Notes: a model not told the origin generated them from the sequence alone. A stretch of 64,000 nucleotides of DNA from Didymella arachidicola (GCA_016630955.3 CM049987.1:1240001-1304000), one strand, 5' to 3'; positions 10,932 through 23,900 are shown, numbered from the stretch's first letter. Translations and numbers: made by a program.

Positions 10932-12128
10932 ATGGCGATTTACGGAGACAATGCACCTCAGCTCGCTGGGTCTGTCATTGCCCTCGCTGTCATCGCCTAC
11001 CTCACATACGGTCTTCGTATCTACACACGAGTTCGCAATGGGTCGTTCGGTATCGACGACTGGTCCATGACGGTCGCAATGGTATATCGCCTATGCCACA
11101 CCCGCCAGGCACAGTCCACTGACCAGTCAGTTTCCATTCACAGTGCTCTCAGCAGCATGTATCGGCGGAGCATACAACGGCATCGGCATTCACGAGGCAA
11201 GGCTCGACCCAGAACAAAAGAAGACAGGCATGCAGGTACGCAGCGCAAAGTCTCGCAGCGCAACGTCTCGCAATCACTAACAGTGACAGTACTTCTTTCT
11301 GTTTGAAGTCTTCTACTGTGCAGCCATCATTCCTATCAAGCTCAGCATCTCCTTCATGTTGCTGCGCATTGCTTCGAACAGGTCAGTATACTCGTACAGT
11401 CTGTACGCAGTGTCGGCAATGTTCACAACGATGAATCTGATTGCCATGTTGTACATCATCTTCCAATGCTGGCCTGTGGCGTATGCATGGGATGCTTCCA
11501 TAAAAGGAGGGAAATGCAATCCCGCACAGATCCTTGCAGACATATACTATGCAACGACTGCCGTCAACATAGTTACAGATTGGTTCTGTGCGCTCCTTCC
11601 AATACCGCTTCTCTGGAACGTGCAGCTCAACCGCAACGCGAAGATCTCAGTGGCCGTGATTCTGGGTCTCGGAGCATTGTGAGTCAGCCGCGTGTTACTT
11701 CATGATACTCCTAACACAGATCTTACAGGGCCAGTCTGTCTGCATGCATCCGTCTCGTATACACGGTTAATCTCACCAACGCCGAAGAATACCTCTATGG
11801 CATCTCTGACGTCGTGCTATGGGGCTACGCAGAGAACGGCGTGGGAGTGATCGTCGGTTGTGTTGCAACACTACGTCCTCTGTTCCGCAAGATCTTCAAC
11901 CTCGGCGGCGACACCATCGGAGCCCACAACACCCCCGGTCAAAGCTACGCCAAGAGGCCAACGAAAGCAAGAACCCAAGGCCGAGACGAAGAGTGGGTCG
12001 CTCTAGGTGACTCTAAGTTGGCAAGTGTCGTGGATGGGCGCACACTGCCGGACTCAAGCTCGGAGGAGCACATACTCGGGAACGGCATCAAAGTCACACG
12101 AGAGGTTGATGTCCAAAGCAGTCGATGA
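10932..12128 (+). CDS. PTH11/SAT4-type rhodopsin-domain membrane protein
   Basis: Four exons (10932-11081, 11131-11235, 11290-11678, 11729-12128) give 347 residues; the introns of 49, 54 and 50 bases all have GT...AG ends. The family signature is strong: LRIYTRVRNGSFGIDDWSM in the first loop, IGGAYNGIGIH, then FQCWPVAYAWD, TDWFCALLPIPLLWNVQLN and the seventh-helix region around YAENGVGVIVGCVATLRPLF. This fits the seven-helix fungal integral-membrane family related to PTH11, often called GPCR-like, though signalling has been shown for few members. There is no N-terminal CFEM domain. The cytosolic tail (about 65 residues) is Ser- and charge-rich. It converges on the P450 gene, with 111 bases between stop codons. 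Confidence 0.88.
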
Positions 12129-12239
12129 ACGAGATGACATGCAAGCGAAGAAGCCCATCTGTACTGATAGAAAACCCATGCAACGAACATGAGACCTTGA
12201 CAGTCGAACAATCGGGTCCAGAGCGTTTGGACGTAACAT

Positions 12240-14056
12240 TCAACTTCTCCTCTCGCACCTAAGCCTTACACTTCCAGGATCCCGCATCTTGAGCAGCATC
12301 TGATTGTCGCAGTCGTTTACGACATTACGTACGCGTTGGCTCGCCTGTCGCTCATCTTCACTGCTATCTCTAACAACGCTGAGTTGGTGAGTCCTCATCA
12401 AGCAAGCGATCACCGCCGTGAACTCAACTTCGGAGAACTTTCTGCCCGGGCAATTCATGGGTCCCTCTGACCAGGGGAAGTATGTGCCTCTTCTTGGCTT
12501 AACCAGCACCTCGCATGCCTCACCCTTATTAGCACCCTCTTCAAACGCGCGAGTAATCCATCGCTGGGGATTCCATTTTTCGGGTTCAATCCAGTACTGA
12601 GGGTGCATGTGGAGTGCCAAGAGACTTGGTTGGATATGCACATTTGCCGGGATGACGATTGTACGATCACCAACTTGAAGTCGTTGTGGCGTGGAAGGCG
12701 TATGTTTTGGCAGAGCCAGAGCAGGCGGATACATGCGCAAAGTTTCGTACTGCGATGTTGTTAGCAAGTCGGTCCGCAGTGGCTGATTTAGAGCGGTCCT
12801 ATTGTGGGTATGGGGTTGATGCGCACAAGGTTTCTGACTTACCAAGACTGCTCGGCACCGCACCAAGCTGGGGTACAAGCGTTCGTAATCCCAATCTACG
12901 TTGTCGCGCGCGATGGCGTCAATCTCCTCTGCGAGCCATTGTTGCACTTCTGGCTCGGAGGCAAGCAGGTAGATTGCAAACGCGAGTGTGTTCGCTGTGG
13001 TATCGTGACCAGCGAAATTGATCACGAACACATTACCGATGACTTCTTCAACCGTTAAGCCTCGTGGTTTCTTTGAGTCGTCCGAAGAACTTTCGCTGGC
13101 CTTTAGGGCTCTGACGAAAGAGGTCATGAGACCTCCTGATCCTTGCTCACCTTTTTCCACGGCCACTGTCTCTTCTTGCAACATGCGCTCCATGTGCTTC
13201 CGGAAGTCTACTGCCGCTTGGCCGATCACATTGAAGGAGCGTGGAAGGAAAGGCAGTGACAGAACCCGTACCGGGAGTACCAGTAAAAGAATGATGTTAT
13301 CAAGGACAGTGCACAAGGCATCGCGGTACGTGGAAGAAATTTGTACGTCATTCGTTGCCGTGTCAATGGTCTTTGCTTGAAAATCGAACGACTTTCGGAA
13401 GCCAGTAGCTGCGAGCACGTTTAGTGAGACTGTGCGTGTGTCTTCTGCGACACTAGATATGCCGCTGCTTGTCCAGGTGTCGATCATCTGTCTCGCTTGC
13501 TTGGTCGACTCTTTCCACACAAACTTCATGATGCTCTCGTTGAAGGGCGAGGCAACAAGCTTCCTATGACGGGGCCATTGCTGGGCGTTGACAGTCAAGA
13601 TGTTGGATCCATACAACTCCAGGGGCTCTGATAACTATCAGTACGATCCTGTCGAGAAGCAAATGCGCGCTTACTAAAGTTCTCATACGGTCGAATAAAA
13701 TCAGCTTTCCGCGAGAACAAGTCATACACGGCGTCAGGATCGCCAAGCTGAACCCACGTGGTCTTTGGTGTGACTGTTGCCCATATGGGACCGTAACGAA
13801 GGTGCGATTCAGCTTTGTCGTTCCAGAACCATCCTCTTCGCGTGTAACGAACGTATGTTGGCAGTGTTCGCGAAGTGATCCTGTCCAGTGCTTTGAAAAC
13901 GAGAGCTCCCAGTACTTGCCATGGCACATTGAGGCCGTCAACAGGTATACGCACAAGCGGGACACCCATGGAAGAGGCACGTTTGTAGTTCCTCTGTAAG
14001 GTGACACAGCTCCAGGCTGCATACCCCACAATGACAGCTAACAAGTATTGCCACAT
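12240..14056 (-). CDS. Cytochrome P450 monooxygenase
   Basis: Three exons (14056-13675, 13627-12843, 12749-12240) give 558 residues. The 47-base intron joins IRPYENF to KPLELYGSNI and the 93-base intron joins RCRAVL to YETLRMYPP. Hallmarks in order are an N-terminal membrane anchor (MWQYLLAVIVGYAAW), the I-helix oxygen-binding motif AGHDTT, the K-helix ExxR (ETLR), and the haem loop FPWSEGPMNCPGRKF with the Cys ligand. The C-terminal tail is a little longer than usual. This will be an ER-bound oxidase, and no substrate can be assigned. I chose the ATG at 14056 because it starts directly at the membrane anchor; the frame runs further upstream without conserved features. It lies downstream of an FAD monooxygenase on the same strand. 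Confidence 0.9.
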
Positions 14057-14409
14057 GATGGTGATGTAGGCGGTACGTGACAAGCGGCCTAAGAATGGGT
14101 TAATACAAGCAACACTTTTTGGAGTCGGCGCTGGTGTTAACGCTAGAGTGACGCTTGTCAGGTTGAGTCCGTCGGACCAGCTCACATATCCGGGCCGTTA
14201 ACGCCAAATGCCATTGGTCAGCCCTACCACACCGCTGGGCTGCAAAGACCACGACACACAACTTTGTTTGGTTGGCAACTAGCTGGTCGATGTGAAGATC
14301 ATACTGGAGAGAAGACGAGTTACTAGTCTGATTCGTGAGCGTGAGATTCCGTACAAAATATGCGAATAAATCAAGTGTGTGTCGCAGCGCCTGTCCAAGT
14401 AACCCTGAC
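14057..14409. other. Intergenic region between monooxygenase genes
   Basis: About 350 bases between the stop of the FAD monooxygenase and the start of the P450, both on the minus strand. It presumably holds the P450 promoter; no clear element was recognised. Confidence 0.4.
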
Positions 14410-15645
14410 TTAATTCGGGGCAACGTATTCGTTGATCAGAGGTGCTGTCGAAAGGTCGAGTTTCGCACCAAATCCCGCTACTGCTTGACCGAAACTCTCT
14501 TTCACCATAGCACTGGCGTACTCGCGCATCTCCTTCTCGTATGCAGCAGTGACACCCTCCCATGTATCTGCTTTCCCTTGAGCCCAAGCTTCGCCGACCA
14601 ATCGACCAAGGAGATCGGCGTCACGAACTGCAGTGTTCGCGCCATTACCTCCTGCTGGTGTCATAGCATGGACAGCATCTCCGATGACTGTAACGCGGGG
14701 CTCGTTTGGCCATTCCGGCACGCCTTCTGGGTTCGAGCATGTGATCTTCCAGAATGCAGCCTCATCCTCGATCATATTATCGAACAATGGCTTTACACGC
14801 TCGTGCCAGTGGGATGTCAGTGACTTGGCGATATCAGCGGCTGGTTTGCCAATAATGGCGAAGTCGTCGTTGGGTGCAACGATAACACCAGGACTTCCTC
14901 CCATTGTCCAGCCAAAGTTGATGTTTGGATTGTCCTTGTCGTTGGCTCTGACGTTCGTAATGATGAACACCTTACCGCCATTGGGCTGGGTGGTGTCATC
15001 AACAATGCGGAATACACCCTCCCCTAGGCCCTTGAAAGCGCTGGTAGGCGCCTGTCCGTGTATGCCTCTCGACCCCAGATCAAAGACTTTGATTGCGCCA
15101 TCTGAAAGCTGCCCACCAACTGCGCTCTTTACACCCTCGCCACCAACCAATAGACTCCCTTCCTCGCTCTTGCTGCCATCCTTGAAGATCAATCGTACAC
15201 CCCTTTCAGTCTTCTCGTAACCAGTCACATGATGACTCCAGCGGATGTGATCTTCTAGACCTTCCATGAAGATCTTGCGCATGTCGCCGCGGCTGATGCC
15301 AACAACCTTTCCTCCTCGACTCATAAGTGCCTCGCTGCTTACGCTCGGCACATCGCTGCCAAGAGTCTCGCCAGTCAGAGGATCAATGGCTGCGAACCCT
15401 GCTCCTCCAGTTTTGCCGCAGGCATCAAAGAACCTCTCAAACCCCTCAGGCCCCAGAACTGACTCGATAGCGTCAAGACCAATGGCCGACAGGCGCAGGC
15501 GGTACCCCTGTGCGCGGAACACTATCGATGCGTCGCGCTCGTAGACGATGAAGGGTATCTTCTGGCGGTGCAATGATCGCGCAAACAGCAACGCCGCAAT
15601 CCCTCCGCCTGATATGAGGATCGGCTTTTGTGTTGTGGAGCCCAT
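14410..15645 (-). CDS. FAD-dependent aromatic-ring-hydroxylase-type monooxygenase
   Basis: An intronless 411-residue protein of the salicylate/p-hydroxybenzoate hydroxylase class. Seen in order are the FAD dinucleotide motif ILISGGGIAALLFARSL near the N terminus, the middle motif LLVGGEGVKSAVG and the FAD/ribityl motif VTVIGDAVHAMTPAGGNGAN. All are complete, so the enzyme should be active: NAD(P)H-dependent hydroxylation of a small, probably aromatic substrate. The start at 15645 has a good context (ACAATGG). An in-frame ATG at 15744 would add 33 residues rich in Arg, Ser and hydrophobics with no acidic residue (MYLRRAFSSSLHIVNKAFSK), resembling a mitochondrial presequence. Its neighbour is a P450 on the same strand. 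Confidence 0.88.
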   Translation of the reverse strand: MGSTTQKPILISGGGIAALLFARSLHRQKIPFIVYERDASIVFRAQGYRLRLSAIGLDAIESVLGPEGFERFFDACGKTGGAGFAAIDPLTGETLGSDVPSVSSEALMSRGGKVVGISRGDMRKIFMEGLEDHIRWSHHVTGYEKTERGVRLIFKDGSKSEEGSLLVGGEGVKSAVGGQLSDGAIKVFDLGSRGIHGQAPTSAFKGLGEGVFRIVDDTTQPNGGKVFIITNVRANDKDNPNINFGWTMGGSPGVIVAPNDDFAIIGKPAADIAKSLTSHWHERVKPLFDNMIEDEAAFWKITCSNPEGVPEWPNEPRVTVIGDAVHAMTPAGGNGANTAVRDADLLGRLVGEAWAQGKADTWEGVTAAYEKEMREYASAMVKESFGQAVAGFGAKLDLSTAPLINEYVAPN

Positions 15646-18295
15646 TGTGTTGATTAACCGTGCCGTAGGGAGTGGTGGGATTTGTTTTGAAAAAGCTTTA
15701 TTTACTATGTGGAGAGAAGAAGAGAAAGCGCGTCTGAGGTACATAAGTGCGTCATTGCTGTAGAGGCGCGTTGCCTTTATGGTAGGCGCGGTGCTTACCG
15801 CGCGATCATTCCGGTGATGGATGGCGTCAACGAACGCATGTGGGGGGCTTGAGTGGGGGAAATGGATTGGCAAGCCATCGGAACCCGAGAGCATCCGACT
15901 TTGTCACCAATGCGCTCGCTCACCAACCCGCTTTCCGTCACCACCTCCATCATTTCATCTGGAACTCGTCCCACCTGGCTTTCTCCCCGCCAGTAGTCTA
16001 CTGTTCTAGCGTTTGCCCTTGCTGCGAAGATCATTGTCGATCAGGAGTCGGCAGGCTGCACGCGACTGCCACGGACTACTACCGCCGACATTGGAAAATC
16101 CATGCTGTGCTAACGTGCTCTGGTCAAGCTTTAGACAGACATATGTACTTGGAATCTACTCGGTACGTGCCGAAGGCATCCACGAGTAGAGCGGATGTGC
16201 GGGTACCGCTTTACTTTGTTAGGCTGCGTCGTTCGCTGAAACAGGGTAAACAAGTCTGCCGTGCATATCGTTCATTTTGCGGACCGATCTTGGGTCCCGC
16301 ACATGGCCACTTCAACCTTACAGCTAATGTTATGAATCTTCGTTCAAATTGGTTCGACGCATGAAATCGTGGACGAGCAGGTAACAGTATCAGTCTGGAT
16401 TCGGGGTACAGAGCCCTGTCCGTTCCAACGAGGAGTTGGATAGTCTGTTGAGACATTATCACATGCAGGAGACCGTTTGAAGGCCGAACGGATATGCACA
16501 CTTTAGCTACGACAAGAAGGATGCCCTTTCGCGGTTTACCGCCATGTGCCATGATTTGCGCGGCTTTCCAAAATACCTCGACAGATCTTGTGTGCTGAGC
16601 CTTCACACTCACAACCCGGCGGCCACGTTCTGGACAAGGTGTTTGTGGGCATCTGACAAGCAACACTGATGAAAAGCTCTGTATCTGTCTCCAGCCACGC
16701 ATTGAAACATGAGAGACCCTCGAGTCCATCGACTGCGAACTGTAGTCTTCTGTGAGTATCGTCCGCTTCGGATCCGGCGATGCATCGATCTGCAACCAGA
16801 ACGGGGGTAAGTACCCAGCACCATACACTTGTCATATAATTTTACCTTGAAGGAGAGCTGCAAACTGCCTCATTCGGTACACACCCACTCATCAACGAAC
16901 CCACAAGCCGATCCGGTGCGAATCTCTGCTTCACTAGCAATGTACGTGTCCACCTTTGCAGTTCTTCTACACAGACTCTGAGACCAGGTGTCATCTAGGT
17001 AGCAAGTAATCGCCAACAGCCTCCATCTACTCCAGTCTGCGAGCCTCTCGCTCAGGTTTGTAATCCATTCAGCACGCCTCAATGGCGCTCGAGATGAACC
17101 TGCACACTTTGGCCAAAACCCACGCCTCCAAGGTCACAGACGAGAGTGTTCGCATCAGATCCAACGCATCTTGAGACCCTTGACGTCCAGCCCAAGAAGC
17201 AGATGCCCAGCCGCCATCCCAGCCACCACATATAACCGCCACAACGCCCACGGACCTCGGAATCCGCAATACATGCTATGCCAGCGCGGGCAAACACCTC
17301 TGCCATGGCCTCGAGTAACCGATACTGAGACACGCCCGCAAGCAAGCAGACAGCAGCAAGCTCATCGCGGCGACCACCTCATCTCAGGATCTGCGCACTA
17401 CAATCATCGCAGCCGTTACACCAACGCCCTGGACGGATAACCAAGCAGTCCGCGCATCTTAAGCGAGCGTACCGGCAAAGCGATCCAATGAAACCGTTCC
17501 GCGTCGGATGCGATCGCAGCTGGCTGAGCAACATCGCGCACGAGACTGGTCTGCGCGAAACCCTTGGATAATGCAGGAGCGGGTTGTCAATCTCTAATAT
17601 ATATTACACTAGCAAACGTCTGATTGCCAGTGTCTTAGGATGGAACCGAGTGCTTGCATCGGTGCTTTACGCGGAGGATATACACGCGCATCCATCATGT
17701 CCCGGTAGACCTCACCGTCAGTCGTACCTGGTGTTACGTGGCGTGGCGATATTTGTGTGGTTGAAGTAGCTATCAACAACACCGTCTCTGGCTCTGTATT
17801 CGCTGGGTACCGCAGTGTGGCTCCGCGGGTCTTGGTTACTTACGGATTGGGCCCGGAGGCATGCTGATGTTGGCTTGGTATCTGCTTCGTCTTGCTCAGT
17901 ATCTTAATGGTGGGAAGAGGATGTATTGTATGCCTGGTAGACGAGTGTACGCTGACCAGGATGTGCAAAGTCCCCTGAATGTGAGTCAGCCTAATCATAA
18001 GTCCACGGTCCCGACATCTGGACTCATCGTATAGTATCCTTGGTTCCTGACTCGCTAGGACCGAGTCAATCGCGTCACTGCATTCAAGACAGCTTCCCAG
18101 ATTGTCAAACTCGCAGACATTGGTATGTGTATCATGTACCCTGTACAAATAAATACAACACCTCATGCGATACATACACCTCCCGCTCAGAAAGCAGCAG
18201 AACCAGCCATCAACCCAGCACAGAAATCCCTCCACCCGTCAAGCATCACCATCCACCCTCCCACCCGCCGCTCATCCTCAGCATCCCATACAAAC
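15646..18295. other. Gene-poor region between FAD monooxygenase and BVMO
   Basis: About 2.65 kb. The longest open frame (16211-16828, minus, 205 codons) has no recognisable domain, no hydrophobic pattern and irregular composition, and I do not call it. No repeat, transposon ORF or RNA gene is evident. Confidence 0.45.
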
Positions 18296-20173
18296 CTACC
18301 TTCCCAACCCAACCCTCCTCCGCAACCCCGCATACCACACCGCCCCCGCCACAACCGCCCCAACCACACCCACCACAAGCGTAGAAGTACTTACCAACGT
18401 CTCCTCCCTCACCCTCCCCACCCAACTCTCCTTTCTCCCTTGTCCAAAAACAACCCCGCTCGCGCTCTCTCCCCGCGTCGTCTCATAATCTTCCCAGTCA
18501 ACCCTACTCAATAAATCCTGATACTCGACCACCGTGCCCGACCAGTTATTAGTAATCTTCCCCCGATCGTTTTTATACCACGACGCGCAGTTCGGGTCCG
18601 CGAAAGATGATTTTTCAAGTATGGCCTGGATTTTGGTGTTGAATGCGTTGGTGGCGGATTGCTTGGGGATGAGGCCGAGCGGGGAGCTGCGGGTGCGGGC
18701 GGAGAGGACGGCGGAGATGAGGGTGCTGATGTAGCGGGATTGGGATTCGATCATGAGGATGATGCTGTTGTGACCGAGGTTTGTATTAGGTCCATAAAGA
18801 AGTGCAAGGCTAGGCATGGAGGGGACGGTGGTGCCGTACAGTGCTGTCGCACCTTCGGACCAGATATCTGCGAGTGAGCGGCCGTGGACGCCCGTGATTT
18901 TGATCGGGGAGAGAAACTCCACCGTTCTGAACCCCGTCGCGAGGACAATCATATCGTGCTCCCTTACCTCCCCACTCTCGAGTTCAATCCCGGTTTCCGT
19001 GATCCTCTTGATCTTACTAGTCTCGAGCGTAGTCTTCCGCGACGCAACGGCGGGGTAGTACTCATCGCTGATGATAACGCGCTTGCACCCCGGGTTATAC
19101 GCGGGTGTGAGTTTATCCCACAGATTGGGGCGGTCGGGGATCTGTCTGTGCATCATGTCTGTGCAGAGGGAGCGCAGTGTGGCTGCGAAGGCGGAGTTGC
19201 CGTCCGTGACGGCGGCGTGGAAGGATTCGCGGAAGTCCATCATGGCGGCGCGCTGGCGCCAGCGGATAGGGGGTAGGTAGCGGTAGATTGCACGGCGAAG
19301 GGGGGAGACGCGACCATCATCGCGGGGGATGACCCAGTTGGGGGAGCGTTGGTAGATGGTGAGGTTTTTTGAGAGGGGGAGGATTTCGGGGATGATTTGG
19401 GCGGCGGTTGCGCCTGCGATGTGTCAGTTTGATTCTACCTTGCTTGATCAAGTGTTCCTCGTACCGTTGCCGATTATTCCAATCTTCTTGTCTGTCATGT
19501 CGTAGCTCCAATCCCATCTTGCGCTGTGAATGATCTTGCCCTTGAAGTCCTTCAGACCTTCAATGTCGGGGTACCGTGGCTGATTGAGCTGACCAACAGC
19601 AGAAACAAGAAAGTCGGTCTCGATCGAATAGCCCGGGCTGAACTCTGCGTCTTTGCCGCCGGTAACCTTGACGTCGACCTTCCAGCGTGACTTGCTGTCG
19701 TCCCATGTGGCCGCTTCAACGGACGTGTTGAATCTAATGTACTTGTAGAGCTGGTACTTACTCGCTACATTGCGCAGGTATTCCTGAATCAAGTCAGTCG
19801 TTTCTCCAACTCTACCCAGACAACTCACGAGAATCTCTTCTTGACCCGGGTACTCGCGCGTCCAATTGGGATTCTGCTCAAACGAGTACGAGTACAGCAT
19901 ACTCCACACGTCACAGCAGCAGCCTGGGTATTTGTTGTCGTGCCAGGTCCCGCCGATGCTCGTGGACTTTTCGACAATGATGAAGTTGTGGCACTTGTTG
20001 CGCTTTATCAGATCGATGGCCATGCACATGCCTGGTCAAGATCAGTCGCCAATCAAACCCGCGGAATTCCATGCGATCTCACCAGATATGCCGGCGCCAA
20101 TGATAACAACTGCAGCACTTGTGTGGTCCTTATTGCCCACAGGGACTTCGGGCCATGGCTTTGTGCCACCCAT
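18296..20173 (-). CDS. Baeyer-Villiger-type flavin monooxygenase with C-terminal anchor
   Basis: Three exons (20173-20083, 20031-19465, 19413-18296), separated by two 51-base introns, give 591 residues. The FAD motif VVIIGAGISG (about residues 22-31) is split by intron 1. The Baeyer-Villiger fingerprint FKGKIIHSARWD is intact. The NADP-binding motif GIIGNGATAAQ is split by intron 2, and the ATG motif is IVLATGF. The last 30 residues contain a hydrophobic helix (TLVVGVVGAVVAGAVWYAG) followed by Arg residues, suggesting a tail anchor with the catalytic domain in the cytosol. The family inserts one oxygen into ketones to give esters or lactones, or oxidises heteroatoms. It resembles the StcW/AflW-type fungal enzymes by layout, but the substrate is unknown. 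Confidence 0.9.
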
Positions 20174-20998
20174 TGTGACTGTACTTGATAGCTGGATCGG
20201 AGTTTGGAGGTTAAAAGGTGGTTTGGTGTGAGAGTAGTAGGAGGGCATCGCGCTTTAAAGCAGCGTTTAGCTCTGGGATTAGTGGACCCATTTCAGGAAA
20301 CCGCGGAACCCAGCAAGCAAGCGCTACGCGCAGAGACCCATCCGGATCGTCATGCAAGTAGTGGGACTTGACCTTCCCCTCCCAGCGCTCCGAGGTAAGG
20401 CGCACAGTACAGTTCTACTCGTCGGCGACGGGGACAAGGTTCCGCTAATTGTGGGGGTGGAGCAATAACGGGAGCTAGCTTAGTCCGTCCGCTGACTCGA
20501 CATGACTGATTCGTATCCGTTCCCAACTCCAGCCTAGTCTGAACACTGCGGTGCTCAGTCGTTGAACCCAGCCTCATCCATCACATGGCCATGTCGCTTG
20601 GGGACGGCTTCGATTGAACAGCTTCGATTCTACCATGCTATCCATCCAACCGCGACCCCATCCGTGGTATCACTCAGTTCCGCGTCCGCTGCCTTGCAAC
20701 CCAACCAACCAACCAACCAACCAACCGACTGAACGCCACCGTCTATAGATACAAGTGCCACGTGCAAGACCAAGGAAATTCAAGTGCGTGCTGCCGTAAA
20801 GTGCTGCCATCCTCGCCTGTCGCCCCCCTACGCCATGCCGTCTGCTTGGATTTACATAAAAGAAATGCGACGCTTTTGCATGCCACGCAATGCAAACGTG
20901 ATGTAAGGAAATAGGTAGGAGAATCCACTTTTCAAGATCCAGATATTTAAAACACAAATGAAAAGGGTATGTCGCGAGTATGATATGAATGCTCTCTC
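20174..20998. other. Intergenic region
   Basis: About 825 bases holding the BVMO upstream region and the 3' flank of the Sec7 gene. It contains a short tetranucleotide repeat (listed separately). Nothing else is recognised. Confidence 0.45.
20698..20727. repeat. (CCAA)n microsatellite
   Basis: Six to seven perfect tandem CCAA units in the intergenic space downstream of the Sec7 gene. A simple sequence repeat with no further structure. Confidence 0.9.
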
Positions 20999-23900
20999 TT
21001 ATGGGTTGAACTTGGCCCCCTCGGGCAGTTTTCCTTTGGAGTCTTCGTGGTGTTCTGTCAATTGATTGACATGGTCCATCGAGGATGCTTCTGCAGATGC
21101 AGCAGTCGCTGGCGCCGTCTTCGTTGCATTAGAATCGGTATCGGTGGGCTCGGTGGATGCTATCTCGAGTGGTACGCCATCCTTGCTTGTGCGTTCCTCT
21201 GCGACGTCGCTTAGTTCAGAACCGCCGTCGGAGTTGTCCTCTTGGTACTCGAGAGACTGGTGGAAGTTGTCAGGGGTGATAATCTGAGAAGACACGTGAC
21301 GTTGCTTGATCTGCTCGGAAGATATTTTATGGCGAGGTGTGTCATCGTTGCGCTCCGATCCAGGGCTGACAACAGTACCATCACTGACGCTGCCATCTCG
21401 CTCGTCAGCAGAGGCCAGCTCTGCCGCCTCCTGGAGCTGCTTCTTGGCCTTCAAACGCTCCTCAGCTGTAGTATTGTGCCAATCCGATCCGAATTGGATG
21501 ACAGACGCTTTTTTGCCGTGTACAGTGAAGCTGCCCTTGGTGCGGTTCAGCCCTTCACTCTCGGAGGCGTCGCTAGTGATGGTAGAGGCCGAGTCACGGC
21601 CCTTGTGACCCCTGCGATGCGACGAACTACCGTGAGAATCTCTGAGCGTGCGATGTAAGCTGCGTCTGTGTTTCTTGCTCGACGGAGGAGAGCCTGCGTG
21701 AGCTGCACGGTTGACTTCTCCATCGGATTCTACAGCACCGTCTGTGGCTGCTTCTGGGGTCTTTGAACGAAGCCTATCTGCGTCGATAAGTGGGGGTGTG
21801 GCGTAGCCGCCATCGTCGTCAGAATCATCGTCAGAGCCGACGGTGCCATCGTCAAAGGTGGAAACTGAAGGTCTTTTGTCGGCTGGTGAGAGTCGAGGGG
21901 AACGCACAGAGGAACTTGCCGCGGAGCTCCGGCGATCTGATGTCGGTGGGCTGAACGACATGGGTGGCACACTGTACGAGCCAGATGGGAACGTTGGACT
22001 GGTCTGACGTGATGTCTCAGGTGGCGTCTTGAAGGCGCCCTCGTCTAGTTCGGTGTTGACGGAAGACTTTGTGGCGGGTCGGGTGCTGCTACCCTCTGGG
22101 GAGAGTGGTGGCTGCTTGTGGCTGCTCGTCAGAGAGCTCGTCTTGGACGCCAAACGAGCCAGGCCACTAATCTTACTCTTGCCGGTTGATGCAGGCGAGT
22201 TCTGGACTGTGGACTGTGATGATTCGGCGATGCGATTGTTACGTGCCTGTGTTTCGGTGGCGCTTTGCTTCTCGTCCTCGAGCTCGTGCGCTAGGATGTC
22301 CCGGTGGCACTTCATGCGCCAGATCTCGATACGTGACCACTTCAGCTTGGCAGAGAGACGGCCAGCAGCGTGTATCACAAGCTCTCGTGTCTTTGGCTGT
22401 ATCGGCGCGAGAATCTGGAGATGACGAGCGTCACGAAGACGTGCTTCGAGCTCCTTGATGGCATCTGCCAGCTTGTCTTCTGCCTCGGAGATGCGAGCCT
22501 GCATCGTCTCTCTCCTGGCTGCCACTACCTGTTGAGCAAAGTCGTCGTCAATCTTGCCGCTCTGAAAGAGGACATCGCCAGTGGCAGTGGGAATGGCCTT
22601 TCCCGACTGGGATGAATCAAGGCGTCTGATGCCGCGATGCTTCTGACCTTCGTACAGCCCACCGACCATGCCTCGGGAACGGACGCCCATGGTTTCAAAG
22701 GCTGCAGTGTAGTTCAAAACACCCAGCCAGTCGTTCAGATCTTGCTCGCTGTCGGCAAGGAACGTCTCCTCCCCGATCTTGGAGCACATGGAGAAGGCGT
22801 TCTTGTGCCGTTTGTATGTGTGGTCGACCAGAGCAACGGCGCCGTCCATGGGAATCATGTGGTCCTGCTTGAATTCTTGGAGAGCAGGCGAGAAGACGGC
22901 TGGACCTGACTCGCCATGTTTGATGTGCTGTTCGTGCTGACTCATCAGGTTCTTGGCCCAACTGCTGTTGCGAAACAACGACAGACCCGATCGCGTGAGG
23001 ACCGCACCCCATTCCTGCCACGGAGAGCGTGCCTTTTTGCGCTTTGGGTCCTTGCGCCACAAGATGCCAACCTTGGTGACGGGCATCTCGACGATGCCGA
23101 CTGATGTTCCAAATGGGTTTTCCTGGGCGGCTTCGGACATGAAAGCCTCGGGTCTTGACCGTGACGAGACAATCTGTATCACGCCGTATCTTGTAAACGA
23201 CTTGTAGATGTTCTTGGTATCGAGAGTGGCGGCAGTACCGAGGTAGTTGTAGGGGTCGTCGAGGTTCATCACGTCCTTGATAGTGGGCCGGAGAACGTCG
23301 AGCTTGCCCTCAAAGATTAGCGTGTAAGGGTCAATGGGTTCCTTCTTCGCTTTCCGGGCAGTATCGTGGGGCCCCTTGAGCACGGCGGTTCGTCGGCTCT
23401 TCTTGGAGGAGATGTTCTTGAGATCGACCTCGTCTTCGATGTGGATAAAAGGAGTGTAGACAATGTTGTCGTATATGCATCCAAGGACGTCGTCCGAGAC
23501 ACCGTCGCACGAGGAGTTCTTGATGTAGTCAGGCCGTTGCATCTTGCGTTTGTTGTTCTTGTTGAAAAAATCGGTGTGGAGGATGATGATGGAGAAGGAG
23601 ATGAAGTAGGCTTTGTCTGCAGATGGTTAGCACGAGGCTGTGTTGATGGCGACGCTGGGCTTACCGGTGTTGATGAAGATGCCCGGGTTGCATTCGTGGT
23701 AGCGGTCTGCAAAGCCCTGCAGGACTCTGTCGATTTGCTGCGTTTCTTTGGGAAGCTCGATCTGCATGAGCAGCTTGCGTACGGCCATGTCTATGGGGTC
23801 GCCGAAGAAGGCAAACTTGCGCATATAGCTTCGCAGCACAGACAGCAGGAAAGGGTCGTCGGTTTTGGACAGGCAACTAGCAATGACGCTCTTGTCGACG

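Noticed and set aside
16211..16828. 205-codon minus-strand frame in a gene-poor region
   Set aside because: No recognisable domain, hydrophobic pattern or splice-linked extension; composition looks random.
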